64,000 bases of DNA from Bettongia penicillata ogilbyi (GCA_023548195.1 JAJHZJ010000009.1:1054001-1118000); one strand, 5' to 3'. Shown: positions 42,680 to 54,925, counted from the first letter of the stretch. A program made the numbers and translations. The notes: a model not told the origin generated them from the letters alone.

Positions 42680-43449
42680 ATTGTGTTGAACAGTTACTAT
42701 TTATTTTTCTCCTGGTTCTGCTGAACTCAGTTTGTACTAAGTTCATGAAAGTCTTCCCAGATAGAATCTTTTTGGAAAGTAATTTGGAATTATGTAAATA
42801 ATGTGACTAAAATACCTGTACCCTTTGAACCAGAGACTTCATTATTAGGCTTATCCCTTAAGAAAGCTATTGCTAAGAGGAAAGTCCTGGTATACAACAA
42901 AATATAGTAGCACTTTTTTTGATGGCAAAGGACTGGAAAAACAGTAGATGTCCATTGATTGGGGAATGGCTAAACAAATTGTGGCATGCAAATTTAATCA
43001 TGTAATCCCAGTAATGTAATCAAATATTACTGTGATGGAAGAAATTATGTGTGTAATGAATGTAGAGAAGCATGGCAAAATCTATATGAACTGATATAGA
43101 GTAAAGGAAGCAGAGCCAAGGAAACAATACACAGAGAAACTACAATGTAAATAGAAAAAGTAACCACATACCAAAAAATCAAAAGTGAATGTAATGAAAT
43201 TATGAAGATCAAATAGAGTTTGAATGAAATGTTTTGAGATCCACCCCAACCCACACATTTATGGAGATGGGAGGTCTATAGGTTTTATGTGTTGCATATG
43301 TTTTCAGACTTCTATATGTTGATCAATTGTGCTGGTTTTTTTCCTATTAAAAACATACCCTTTGTTATCTTGGATGGCTCTCTAGGAAGGGGCATAGGAA
43401 GAATACTAGAGATAACCATGATTATGTAAGAAACAAGACACCAATAAAA

Positions 43450-45250
43450 ACTTATTTTAAAAGGTACCTGATGTGTACACAGCACTCTTCTGGGTGCTGA
43501 GTGATACATAAAGTTTTAATAAGACCAGGTCCCAGACTTCCTGGAGCTTATAATCTAATTAGGGGAAATTACAAATATATTAATATCATGTATTATTTTT
43601 TTATTAGAGTGCAAGCACACTAAGTAGATGTGACCAATGTATTATATGAATTTAAAAGAGGGAAAGGTCATTAATAATTATGGGAATCAAAGAAGGCTTC
43701 CTGGAGAGGGTGGGATTAAAATTGGTCCTTAACAGATGGATAGGAATTCAAAAAGAATTGGAGGGAGCTCATGTCAGGCATAGAGAAGAGCTTGAAAAAA
43801 GGCAGTTAAGAAAGACGGACCAAGGATTGTAGAAGGACAACGAATAGTTCTACCCTTTGGGTGGAAGTAGCATATATGGAGGGGAGGTAGTATAAGTTTA
43901 TAAATGTAGTATACTACAAAATTGCAGAGAATCTTGATTATCACATATGGGCAAAGGTTCAATAGAAGGTAAGAAGTGTGATCTTTTCTTGATAGGAGTT
44001 ACTGAAATGTTTTAAGTAGAAGAGTGGCTTGCCTAGAAAGGTATGTGTAAGTCATAGAGAGAGAGGAAGATTAAATACTATAATGAATATTTAGTATTTT
44101 ATTATAGAGATAATAGAGTCACTAAACATTTTTGAGAAGAGGAGAGACATAGTCAGAGATGTGTTTTATGAAGTTCATTTTGGCATCTGTATGGAGGATA
44201 GGATGAAAATGGCAGAGATTGGAAACAGGAAGACCAGTGGAAATCTATTACAGTAAGCTAGGAGGGGAGAGCTGAAAGCTTTAAGAAGGGCAGTGGCTAT
44301 TTGAAATGAGAGAAGTAGATGACTGTGGGAAACTTTGTGGAAGTAGCATTGATAAAACTTGATGACTAATGGGACATAGGCAAGAGGGAGAAGGAAGAGT
44401 CAATTTTTAAGGTGATTACTGTTGGTGCCTGCACAGATATGAAGGAGGGATGAGTTTGAAAGTGAAATATGAGTTTTGTTTTGAAGACGTCAAATTTGAG
44501 ATGTCTATTGAACATGCAGGTGGAGATCTCAAGTAGGCAGTTGTAAATCAGATCTGATGAGATATTTTAATAAATATTCAATGCCTTACTGACATGTGAC
44601 CTCTCACTAGTAGCTTATTTCTTTTAGCATCAATTTTCTCATCTGTTAAATGAGATAATAGCATCTGTATTGCCCAAATAAAATAATATGTGTAAAATAG
44701 GGCATAGGGAACAAGCCTTACAAAGCTGCAAAAAAAGTTATTATTTTTGAGAATGAATAATAATAACTCATTTACATGAAAAAGAAGCAATATTAAGATT
44801 GAATATATCAATTTGGAAATCACATGCATTGATATAATTGAACTCATGGGAACTGATGATATCACAAAGGGAGATGAGGTAGATAGAAAAGAGGTCCCAG
44901 GACAAAAACTCGGCAGAATCCCATACTTGGCAATGGTGGCTGTAGGTCAAGATACTGGTCTAATAAAGGAGATTGAGATGATGTGAGGACTAAGAGAGAA
45001 CTTCACTATAGAATCCAAAGAAGAAAAGAGGAGTGGTAGGAAGGAGCAGGAGGTTGAAAGTGTCAAAAGCTTCAAAGAAATCAAGTAGAAAGACAATGGA
45101 GAAAAATTCATGGAGTTTAGCCATTAACAGGTCATTGGTAACCTTGGAGAGAACAGTTTTAGTTAACAAATGGGATCAGATGTCAGACGGAAAGGAATTG
45201 AGAAAAAAGTGGGAGGTGAGGAAGTGGAGACAAGATGTTTAGATGACCTT
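43450..45250 (+). repeat. Long copy of an old unnamed interspersed repeat
   Basis: It starts with 'gtgtacacagcactcttctg' and 'cctggagcttataatctaat'. It then carries 'gaaggcttcctggagagg', 'ggagatctcaagtaggcag' and 'aaccttggagagaacagttt'. The last word pair recurs at 55740-55770 ('cctcagagagaacag'). This is the largest copy in the window, at about 1.8 kb. It may be a composite, and I cannot name the family. Confidence 0.5.
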
Positions 45251-45254
45251 TTCT

Positions 45255-46265
45255 AAGGACTTTAAATATCAAAAGGAGAAATGGACATTAGCTATTCCCC
45301 AACTGACAGGTAGCCACTTAAAAAAAAAGCACACCAAACTTCTTTACTACAACAAAAAGTGCTGCTACCAATTTTTTTGTACATATGGGTCATTTCCATC
45401 TTTATTTTATCTCATGGTGGTATAAACAGTTTAGTGATATTTTAGGTATAGAACAAAGAGGTCTGTTCCCCTTCTAATTCTAATTGCATTTTTAATTTGA
45501 TATGGTCAAAATTGTCTGTTTTTATCTACTGTTTTCCTCTTTCCCTTGTTTGATCAAGTTTTACTATATGTTGTTGTGAAAGGTATCTCTTCCTCTCCTC
45601 CTCTAATCTGTTTATGATATATCTTTTTGTTCTTAGTCATGTTTGCATTTGGAGCTTATAATGGTATATGGTTTAAGATGTGGATCTATGCCTAATTTCT
45701 ACCAGGTTGCTTTCAAGTTTTCCCAGAAAGTTTTGGCAAATAGGGAGTCCTTGTCCCAGTAGCTGGAGTTGTTATTACCCCCTTGCTACTGATCAAACAT
45801 TATTACTATGTTTGATTGCTTCTGAATTTTCTGTACCTAATATGTTCCACTGATCAACTTTTCTATTTTAAACTAGCACCAAATGATTATCACTTTGTGT
45901 AGTTCAAGTACTGGTACCACCATGCCACTTGCCAAATTTTTCATTATTTTCCTTGAGATTCATGCCTTCATCTTCTTCCAGAATAATTTTATTTTTTAAT
46001 GATTCTATAAAATAACCTTTTGATATTTCAATCGGTATGGTACTGACTATAAACTAACCTAATGTTATCATTTTCATCAAATTGGCAAATAAAAGTTCTC
46101 TGAGTAAATAATTATGTCACAGGCAAAAAGTGATAATTTTGTTTCATCTTTACCTATGCTTATTCCTTCAACTTCTTTTTTTTCTCCATTTTCTATGGGT
46201 CTCCTTAATTTACCTCTGATATTATTTGAAAGATCTCTAGTGCTCCTTGGTGTAGTTCTTTTTGA
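45255..46265 (-). mobile_element. L1 LINE ORF2 segment (antisense), including the reverse-transcriptase active-site region
   Basis: At 46111-46165 the minus strand reads ...GKDETKLSLFACDII, the L1 reverse-transcriptase active-site block, with C in place of the first aspartate of the usual F-A-D-D. Further left is antisense ORF2 C-terminal sequence ('ccactgatcaacttttctat' and 'ttccccaactgacaggtagc'). The element is inactive. Confidence 0.8.
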
Positions 46266-46319
46266 ATAAGATATATTCTTTCATTGCCTGACAGAGATAT
46301 CTGCAAGATAATAGAAAGG

Positions 46320-47760
46320 CAAATATCTGTCCAAAAAAACTCCAAATTTTTAAAAGAATACATTATTCAGAAAGGGTGGTAGATTCTTGAGACTCTAAGT
46401 CAATGAACAAAGTGTTCAAACTGTAAACTATTAAAATAATTGTTTGTAAGCATGTAGAAAATGAAGTGGTAATCACTGAGATCCGCCATGAGTCCATCAA
46501 GGGCAAGTCATGCCAGATCTACCTTGTGTACTTTTATTTTTTTTAACAAAGTAATTAGGCTAGAAGATCAGGCAATGATACATTTAGTATATATTTGTTT
46601 CAACAAAATATTTGATGAAGTCTCTCCTGATGTCCTTGTGCACAAATCAGACAGATATGAGCTCAGATAGTATCAGAATTAGTTGGATTTGGAACCAGTT
46701 AAATGAATGAACCTAAAGAGTAAAAGTTTGTGTTTCAGTTTCAATCTGGACGAAGATTATAGTTGAGTATCTTAGGGTTCTGTCCTTAGCCATGTTCTGT
46801 TAAACATTTTTCGGCTGACTTTGATGATGTCTCCTAAATGGCATATATGTCAAATTTATGTGTTTCATGATGTTGGAAGGGACAACAGAATTGGGATAAA
46901 AAAGTATACATGCTAAATAATAGACTAAAAAAGATGGAACAATAAACATAGATATAAAGTTCAAAACTTTGGTTCAGAACTACATAAATATAAGAAATTG
47001 ACTAGAAAAGAATTTGTATGAAAAAGATCTAGGAGTTGTATTGGTTCACAATTTCAGTGGGTCAGCAGTGTGACATGTCAATCCAAAAAAAGATTTGACT
47101 TCTTTGGGAAAAAAATTTCTGAAGTAAGGAAAAGGAATTTTAATGGAATTCTCCCTGGGTAAACTACATCATGAATATGATATGACTTGTTTTTTCCCCT
47201 TGGTGTCACATTTTGGCAAACCAGAGAATATCCTCTGGAGTCTGGACAGTATGAATAAATGAAAGAACCTTTATTAAAAATTATCTGCTATGTGCCAGCA
47301 CTGTGATGATGAAGACATTAGAACCCATATCATATGAGAAGCTATTGAAGGTATGGGATAGGTTTATTTAGCTTGAAAAAGAGAAGATGTCAGAGAAGAT
47401 GTGATCACAATCTTTAAATATTTGAAAGACTGTTGCCCTATGGCAGAAACACTGAACTTGGTTCTGCTCAACCCAAGAAGACAGAATTAGGCTCAACAGG
47501 TGGAAGTCACAGAGAGGCAGATTTCCACTCAAAGTAAGGTAAAGCTTCCTCCTTAATTATTCCCAAAGTATAATGGGCTCCATTTGGTGGTTGTGAATTC
47601 TCCATTCCTGGAGGTCTTCAAGCAGAGACTGCATGACCATTTATTGGGAATATTGAAAAGGGAACTCCTATTCAGACATGAGCTACATTAAATGATATCT
47701 GAGCTCTCTCCAAATTCTGGCATTCCATGAATGCTCCCAGACACTTTACTGTTTTATATA
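46320..47760 (+). mobile_element. CR1/L3-type LINE with a readable reverse-transcriptase remnant
   Basis: The frame at 46488-46670 includes VYICFNKIFDEVSPDVLVHK, which matches the CR1 reverse-transcriptase pattern V-Y-x-D-F-x-K-A-F-D-x-V-S. Later words such as 'gggttctgtccttagcc' match the Q-G-S-V-L-G-P block. The 3' end (47450-47740) shows 'ggtggaagtcacagagaggc', 'ggaggtcttcaagcagagac' and 'tgatatctgagctctc'. A short unrelated repeat is inserted near 47260-47340. Confidence 0.75.
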
Positions 47761-49845
47761 TACCTTCAGCCTGATACTAAATGTAGTGGCACCCAATGAG
47801 GGTCCTAAGTTGAACAAAGCTTTCACTGAAAACCTCAGAGTGCCAAGCTCTATTCATCGACTTACAGTCAGAATAGCATAGGCATGCCCAGAAGGCATAC
47901 TGGGTTGTGCGGAACTTAATTTACCCTTTTATTAATTACCCCACTACTTATGTCTGTCTTCCCAACTGAACTGTTTTAGCTTTTTTTTTTCTCCACAGAA
48001 GTGAGGGTCCTACTGGCTTATTAAACTAAGTGATCTCTAGGGTTTCTTCTTGTTGCAAAATTTTATGATTCTGGGATTCATTTATTGCTATCCATTCTGT
48101 CATTTCTAATTGTTGCTCTTTCTGCTGACATGTTGTCCTTTTCTATTTTTCCTTTCATATCTATTCCCTTTCTCTTCATTTCTCCCTTTCCTATAATTCC
48201 CCCTCCCCAGTATATGGACCTAGTACAGCTTAACTTTTGCATCCATTGGAAGCCTGAGAGCATTCCTTGCTCTGGATGAATGATCATGTGATGTCACCTC
48301 ATTTTATCTCTGAGAACATGTAATTGATTATGTAATTATAGCATGTAATTAATTACTTTTGTTGCTGAGTATGCTCATAAGCTTTTTTTGGTTATTTGTG
48401 AATCCAAAAATTCTAACTTAAGGTAACTATTTTGAAAGGTTAAAGGTACTGATATACCTAAGATCTAGGGACCCTGAAGCTCTAGGCTTATGTGAACCTG
48501 GGTTCCAATCTTAGGAGAGACCTAAGAAGGTAATTTTCTCTGCCTATTTTGCCTTCACTCAGAGTTCGCTGAAAAAATCTCTGACCATTGTAGGAGTAAT
48601 ATCATATCTCTGAAGAGAACTCCAAACCAAATTTGACTTCACTGAATCAGCTCAAAGTGTCTTCAAGACCTATCTCTGTTTAATAGTATTCTCTTGTTTT
48701 GGTTAAGTAAATCTCTTTTTGTTGACTGATGGATGATCAACGAGTATTTTATTTTGTTCTGATATTAAACCTGAAGTACGAGGGACCTGGCCTAAGTCAG
48801 GCCCAGCCCAGAGCATCAGTTTTCCACAAATGTGATGGTTAGAGTCCTCAGCTTCCACATGGTTACAAAAACCAGAAAATGCAGAAGATTCAAAGGATAT
48901 GAAGGAGCTTAAACAAAGGAAGAGAAACAAACTGGGACTCACAATAACCCACAAAAATTTCTTCCTTTCTGATGGGTACTACTTTTCCAAAGGATCCTGG
49001 AATCCTTCTGCCCCAGTTCTACCCCATAGTTTACAAGCAAGTTGGGGCTGTCATTGAAACAACATCCTGACAGACACCATAGTGGAACCCCTTAGACTTG
49101 TAGTGCCTCTATGTGATTTGGATCCCCACTTGAAGAGCAACATATTCTGAAGGTATTATCCAGGTAATCCTCTTCCCTTTGGATCTACACTGCCATAAAT
49201 AAATCAAGTTCTTTTGCTCCCCTATGTCATAGCTGTAGTCCTTTATTGATTTTCCCAGCTGTAATTGCTATGTAATTCTTTTCTCATGAAGGACATTGCT
49301 TAGGAAATTCATCTTCCCTGGTCACAAATCCAGACACCAGACTCCCAAAGCCAGTGTGTCCAGAAAATCGTCCTTCTCTAACTGGGGGATAAGGGTTCAG
49401 GAATGCTATTCCATGAAGTTGCCTTTCTGGTGTAGAAGTGAGCACATATAACTCCCATGTGTTTCTCCTATCACTGCGCTGGCTGCTTCTATCTCTTAGA
49501 CTGGGAAAGTCAGGTCACTGACTTTACAAGGAAGAAATAATGGTGTCCATTTGTCCATCCATTGGGGAAAACAAAAACGATGATAATGTTGCTTTAGTAA
49601 GCTGACTGCCAGGGAAGAATTGTTGTAAGGGGTACTCAAGGCAGGACAGGACAGGGTATTGTATTCAGTTTCCAGGATTTAGTTGGTAGAAAGGTTTGGG
49701 GAGCTTTTGACAAAAGTATTATCTGATTTTGGATCTCTGATCAAGAGATTGAGATGTTCCAGGAATGCATGAAGCCTGATGAGTGAAAGAGTAGCCAAGA
49801 GCAAATTGTTTCAACTCTCAAGCAGCATTTTATTTTGTTTACATA
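47761..49845. other. Long stretch without recognised genes
   Basis: A possible CR1/L3 3' tail lies at 47995-48075. A T/C-rich block lies near 48115-48215. No gene is supported. Confidence 0.4.
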
Positions 49846-49849
49846 CTGT

Positions 49850-49960
49850 CCTTCTGTCCAATTCAGTAAATATTTATTATTCTCTAGATGAGGCACTGTG
49901 TTAGGCAGTAGCAATAGAGCAATAGCTATGGCACAGCCTCTGCTCTCAAGAAATTTCGAA
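49850..49960 (+). repeat. Fragment of the 'tttattaagcacctactatg' family
   Basis: It has 'cagtaaatatttattattct', 'gaggcactgtgttaggcagt' and 'gctctcaagaaatttcgaa', in the usual order of this short repeat. Confidence 0.55.
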
Positions 49961-51120
49961 TTCCATACTTTGTTAAAGTATTCCCTTCCACAGTTTGGAT
50001 TTGTGATTTCCATAAATTTTTGCATAAAGCATTCACAAAGAAGATAATTGCACAGTTGAGAGATTTTTCTAAAATTTTCGGATAATTTGTTGATTCAAGT
50101 TCATTGAGTTCTTCTTAAATAGTAGTAATTGATCTTCTGTTTGGAAGGTAACTTAATGACAGCTAAGAATTAGTCTCTGAACTATACAATTAATCTTTTA
50201 TTTTCCATTTGCTCGTTTGTGCATGGTTTGTGTGTGGCGGGGGGAGGGTTATGATATATTTCAATCTAGTTGCTAAAAGGTTTTCCAGTCTCTAAATTTG
50301 AAATATCTTTTTTCTAATTCCATCAGCCTTCTGTTTGATGGACTTTAAGAACCCTAGAACTTCTTAGTGCTCAGTAATCTATTGCATATTGGCAATTTTC
50401 CCTCCTTGTGTTCATGATTATGATATGCTAAATAGACTGTGACTGTGTCAATATGAAACCATCAGCTTTATTGGTTTTTCTTTTTAGCTATAGTGCTACA
50501 AAATGAACCAGATCAATTATGTGACAGTTCAAAATAAATTTTAAAAGTTGTCAAAATAACTTAGCTGGCCATGCTGTAGCCAAGTTATTTTCATGTCATT
50601 GATATCATTTAAATCTCTGTAATTTATCTTTTAAATGATCAACTTGGTTTTGAAATGTAATTTTTACCAACCTATATTTCATTCTGTACTTGACAACTTG
50701 AACTGTCTCACTTTTTCATCCTTGTATGTCATGCAAAATAGATAATTTTTTTTGAGGTATTTAACCAACAGTGTTCATATCTTAAGAGTGGAATTACCAA
50801 ATTACCAAGCATCAGCTCTCAAGAGAATCTGATTGCTTTATTGCATTCATCTAGGCATATATAGGATGTTTGTTTATCAATTAAGAATTTTATTTCATAT
50901 TTACTAGTTTATAGGTATCTAATATAAAACAAGTCCTAGCATTTATGAAATTAATTTCTTCCTGTCTTTCGGCAGAGAATTTTGAAATATCTTCCATTTG
51001 TTAGGCTAAAATCATTCCTAAACTTATGGAGGAAAACTTCATTGATTTTTCCCTCATTAATTAAGAATTTATGATTGTTTAGAAAGATTTTAAAATTTAG
51101 CCTTGCTTTATGTATGCTAC
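49961..51120. other. Unassigned AT-rich stretch
   Basis: No gene or clear repeat is seen. Strings resembling old L1 antisense sequence occur near 50850-51060 but I cannot fix an alignment. Confidence 0.4.
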
Positions 51121-51124
51121 AAAT

Positions 51125-51490
51125 TAAAACAATAGAATCAGAGTTTGAAAGGATCTTAGAGTTCCTTTCATCCAGTCTTCCATTCACTGATGGAATCTCT
51201 TCTATAATATCCCAGACAGATGGTTATACAAGTACCTGGATATGTCCAGTGATGGAAAGTTTTCCATTTCCATTTTATTGCTGGGCAACTCTAATTATTA
51301 GTTTTCTTTATTTTGAATTCAAATATGCCTCACTGTAATTGTAAAACATTGCTCCTAATTCTGCCTTTTGGGGCTGTACAGAATGAATTGACTCCCTCTT
51401 CCACATGTCAGTATAGTCTTTCAAATACTGGAAGACAACCATCATGTTCCCTTAAGCTCTTTTTTTAAAATCTCTACTACAGCAATTTTT
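51125..51490 (-). mobile_element. CR1/L3-type LINE 3' end (antisense)
   Basis: On the plus strand it reads 'gaaaggatcttagagttcc', 'ccagtgatggaaagttttcc', 'cattgctcctaattctgcct' and 'ctggaagacaaccatcatgt'. That is the reverse complement of the element end seen at 47450-47740. Confidence 0.75.
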
Positions 51491-51519
51491 CATTTCAAAT
51501 ACATAGAGATGGAAAGAAT

Positions 51520-51685
51520 TTTAGATATAACTTAGTCTAATGTTTTTATTTTACAAATGTATAAATTAAGACTCAGGAAAATTGAATGACTACCCAAAAT
51601 CGCATACCTAATTAATAAAGGAGTGGGAATTAAAATCCAGTGAACCCAGTGCTCTTTCCACTGAACTTTATTATCTTATTTATTT
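51520..51685 (-). repeat. MIR SINE (antisense)
   Basis: Words 'attttacaaatgtataaatt', 'gactcaggaaaattgaatga' and 'gtgctctttccactgaac' follow the antisense MIR order. Confidence 0.65.
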
Positions 51686-52155
51686 AAAATGCTCAAGTGG
51701 AACTATGACTTCATCTACCTATTATGACTTTTCCATGTATGTCAATACTGTGCTATTCTTGTGCACATCCTCCTATAAATTTGCCACCGGGAGTTCCCTA
51801 TTGGACTGGGGTGGAGGTGAGGAACCTTCCTTCTGACATCTCATGGATAGTAGTAGAGCCCAAGGACTGTTCATTCTTGTTTTCCACATGTGAGTGGTGC
51901 ATCTTTTTTGATAATCCATTTCCTCTGATTTCTCATGCTAGCATGGAGATGCCCCTGGGTTCTCAAAGACTACAGTATTAGAAAATAGCATCTTGAGGGT
52001 TCTACCATTCTGGAAATGTTTGGGCTATAGTCCTGTTACTGGCTGAATCTGCTCTCTGAGGACCAGCTTACCTAAGTACTATACAAAAATCCTCATCACT
52101 AGAAAGGCTAGCTGGTAACTTGGTGATAAAATCTTTGGACTTGGAGACAGCCATA
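51686..52155. other. Unassigned stretch
   Basis: I see no gene or clear repeat before the 7SL copy. Confidence 0.4.
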
Positions 52156-52158
52156 TAA

Positions 52159-52462
52159 GCTGGATCCACTGGCACAGGAACTGGTAATTCCTGCTCTGGG
52201 GGAGGCTGAGACTGGCAGATGTCTTGAGTTTAGGAGTTCTGTTCTGCAGTTGGGCTAAAGCCAATTGGATGTCTACTTTAAGTCTGGTGACTCATTGTGA
52301 GCCCCTGGGAGGACTTCCAGGCTGCCTTGGGAAGGGTAAAGCAGCCCAGGTAGGAAGCACAGTGGGTCAAAGCTATCCTGCGTATCAGGGATGGGATTAG
52401 GCGTAAGCAGATGCTAGATTTTCAGCTTGAGTGAGAAAAAGGAGAAAGAAAAGGAAAAATCA
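52159..52462 (+). pseudogene. RN7SL pseudogene: Second 7SL RNA retropseudogene, full length and diverged
   Basis: The order matches 7SL RNA from 5' to 3'. The left Alu domain has 'gctctgggggaggctgagac' and 'gtcttgagtttaggagttct'. The S domain has 'ctgggaggacttccaggctg', 'ccttgggaagggtaaagcag' and 'cccaggtaggaagcacagtg'. A right-arm remnant ends near 52442 and an A-rich end runs to 52462. It is more diverged than the copy at 4847-5203 and carries no G-rich expansion. The first 15 bases are poorly conserved, so its start is uncertain by a few bases. Confidence 0.82.
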
Positions 52463-53196
52463 ATTGCCTTATTTGTTACTCTAAAATAGTTACTGAGACA
52501 TTGCTAAGATGCGTTCCTTCCTCCAAACACCGTTATGCACTTTAGAAACATCATTTAGGCACATCCTAGATTTGATGATTATAGTTCTTGTCTACTAGTT
52601 AAGTCAGATCTTCCAGGATGTTTCCGACTTGGTTATTCTAGTTTCCACCTTCAGGAAATTAAGGCCTTCAAGAGTGTACTGTGGAGTCAGATGAAGTGTA
52701 TTAAGAAAAAGAAATGTTTCCTAGATTTCTGGTCAAATGTAGAGGAACACAGCTAGGAGAACCTTTTTTTTCTTAGTAGGAAGAAAAGATCTGCAGAGAT
52801 TTGTTTTAGGATCCATTAGCACCTCTCCTTGCTACACACATCAGCATCAACAGTCATGACAAAGTTGTGCCACTAAATAATATGAGGTAGATGTCCAAGA
52901 GGAGTTGCCATCTTTCCTTCCTGTCTGACAGTTTTTGTGTCTTGTACTGCCTTGTATGTATGGAGCATAGGTGGGAAATGGTGGTGATGTAAAAGGACAG
53001 GTCAGGGTGGAAAAAAATAAGATCCCTCATTTACACTGGCTCTTTAAATAGTACTTTTCTGCTTGTTAAAATTTTGATGACTTTAATCTCCTTGGAAGCC
53101 TTCCAAGCAAGAAAAATGTATTTTAATGATACCTAGGTCATTCCTGGAAGACTTTTGGGGCTAAGTATAATTCACAGTGTTCTTATCCCCCAGTGT
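52463..53196. other. Unassigned stretch
   Basis: No recognised gene or repeat. Confidence 0.4.
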
Positions 53197-53375
53197 TCTT
53201 AAACATTTTGGGGTGTCTTAGATCCTTGTGGCAGTCAGTTTGGTGAAGCCTATGTATCGTTTCTCAGAATAATATTTTTAAATGCATAAAACAAAATATA
53301 TAGGATCACAAAGGAAACTAATTTTATTGAAATACAGTGACTAATTTTTTAAGTTTAAGAATTCCAAGTTAACAC
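53197..53375 (-). mobile_element. hAT-like DNA element fragment
   Basis: Words 'gttcttaaacattttggggt', 'gtcagtttggtgaagcctat' and 'gaaactaattttattgaaat' match the 14620 copy and, inverted, the complete copy at 22217-22500. Confidence 0.65.
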
Positions 53376-54095
53376 TAGAAGGATTACACTATAAGAATAT
53401 CTCAAAGCACCAAATAGTGAAGTGCATTTTAAAAGATCCTTAAGACAAAGAAAATCAAGATAACAAGATGTAAATTTTTATTTCCAGGTAAAATTGTGAT
53501 ATTTTTTGCTTCCCTGGTCAATCTCTATTTTATTTAGGTGACATTTGGTTAAAATGAACTTTAGGGACAACCTTGATTGCTAGAATTTGGAATAAAATCA
53601 TTGCAATGTTGGGACATGGGAAAGGGAGGATGTAGCCAAAGGAAAAATGTCACAAAGGGACAATGTAATCTGAGGGATATTTATAGAAGAGTTACTGCCA
53701 GCCAACCAACTCAAGTCTTGATTGTGTTGCCTTAGCAAGAGTGAGGGAGAAATTCTGGTATGTTGATTGTATCGTGAGCACCTCAGACTTCTTTTTAGCA
53801 CCATTTGGCATTTTGATTTCCTCCTGCCACCCTGACTCACTACACAACTCAAGTCAAGTGATGCAATAGCTTGGGGGCACAGCTTCAGTGGGGATGGTTC
53901 TGACAGGAGCAGAGAAAAACAATAGGCCTAAAACAATGGATTGTTGAGCAGACTATAATCTAGAGACAAAAAACTACTTATAAGATTCATTGAAACATTA
54001 ATTGTTTGCAGGTTTCCAAATTTACTTATGTAAAGTTGCCAGGATTTAGAATCTTTTTCAAAGTAAAAACAAAATCCCTACTCTGAAATTTCAAG
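53376..54095. other. Unassigned stretch
   Basis: No gene or clear repeat is seen. Confidence 0.4.
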
Positions 54096-54097
54096 TT

Positions 54098-54430
54098 AAC
54101 AAATCTTTATTAATCTCCTTCTATATGCAAGGTGTGGTGCTTGGCAGTAAGGCTACAGAGAATACTGAAATGATCTGTGACCTCAAGAAGCTTATGTTCT
54201 ACCGGGGGAGTACATAAAAATAGTAAATCTAAAGCATATTCTAAATTTTATAACAGAATTTCAGGAGAGGGAGAGCGCCAACAACTCATGGGGGATAGGA
54301 ATCAGGAAATTCCTGCTTATACAGCAGTCAGTGAACAAGTAGTTATTAAACACCTACTGTGTTCCACTTAGCTATGAGTTGAGAACACAGAGATAAAAAT
54401 AAAAGTCTTTGCCCCCTTCGATCTTAAATT
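54098..54430 (+). repeat. Two fragments of the 'tttattaagcacctactatg' family
   Basis: The first starts near 54098 ('caaatctttattaatctcc'). The second starts near 54328 ('gaacaagtagttattaaaca', 'cctactgtgttccactt'). They lie in the same orientation about 230 bp apart. Confidence 0.55.
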
Positions 54431-54479
54431 AGATTCAGATTCAGCTTTTTTCTAAGTCATATCTTAGTCTTCCCATTCC

Positions 54480-54660
54480 AGCTCTTTTTATAAATGTTAT
54501 CTCATTTCCTTCTGGCAGTAACACTGTAAAGTAGGTAAAGCAGATACAGTTATCACCATTTCCCAATGAAGGACCCAAGAGATTGTGGGTCATTTGTTCA
54601 GTGTCATTCTCCTGGCAAAATGTAGAGCCAAGACTCTGTCATAGTTCTTTGGCTATCATT
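54480..54660 (-). repeat. MIR SINE (antisense)
   Basis: It shows 'aaatgttatctcatttcctt', 'acactgtaaagtaggtaaag' and 'gtagagccaagactctgtc'. Confidence 0.65.
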
Positions 54661-54859
54661 CGTCCCTCTTCTCCACTGAAAACTCAAGCACTGTTACTTG
54701 AACTACCCTGGACTCTGACAGGTCACCTTTTGCTTTATTTTGCTTGAATTCAGACTTCATTCTCATTTCCTAGTCATCTGCAAACCATGTCACCTGCCTT
54801 CCAGCCATCATCTCTACATCCTTCTGACCACTTTCCAGTTCCCCTTTATGTCTTGCCCC

Positions 54860-54925
54860 ATTAGCCTGCATTTGTATCCCCAGTGCTTAGCAGAGTGGCT
54901 AGCACATAGTAAATGCTTATTGTAT
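54860..54925 (+). mobile_element. L2-type LINE 3' tail
   Basis: Words 'gtatccccagtgcttagcag' and 'ctagcacatagtaaatgctt' are the L2 tail. It runs straight into the microsatellite. Confidence 0.65.

Larger units (their letters stand above)
41944..42762 (-). mobile_element. L1 LINE 3' end (antisense), inserted in L1 and itself interrupted by an LTR
   Basis: The two halves, 41944-42194 and 42680-42762, join in the same order as the other antisense L1 3' ends ('tttctctttgtagaagtgga', then 'gttctgctgaactcagtt' and 'agtcttcccaga'). Confidence 0.8.
40880..43450 (+). mobile_element. L1 LINE ORF2 C-terminal half and 3' UTR, interrupted
   Basis: ORF2 remnants run from about 40900 to 41943 ('ccatcatcaaaaccatttgg', 'gagtttgatcagtggaatag'). 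They resume at about 42763 ('tttttggaaagtaatttgga', 'ccattgattggggaatggc') and end in a T/A-rich UTR near 43450. Stops and frameshifts are common. The gap is filled by an antisense L1 and an LTR. Confidence 0.85.
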
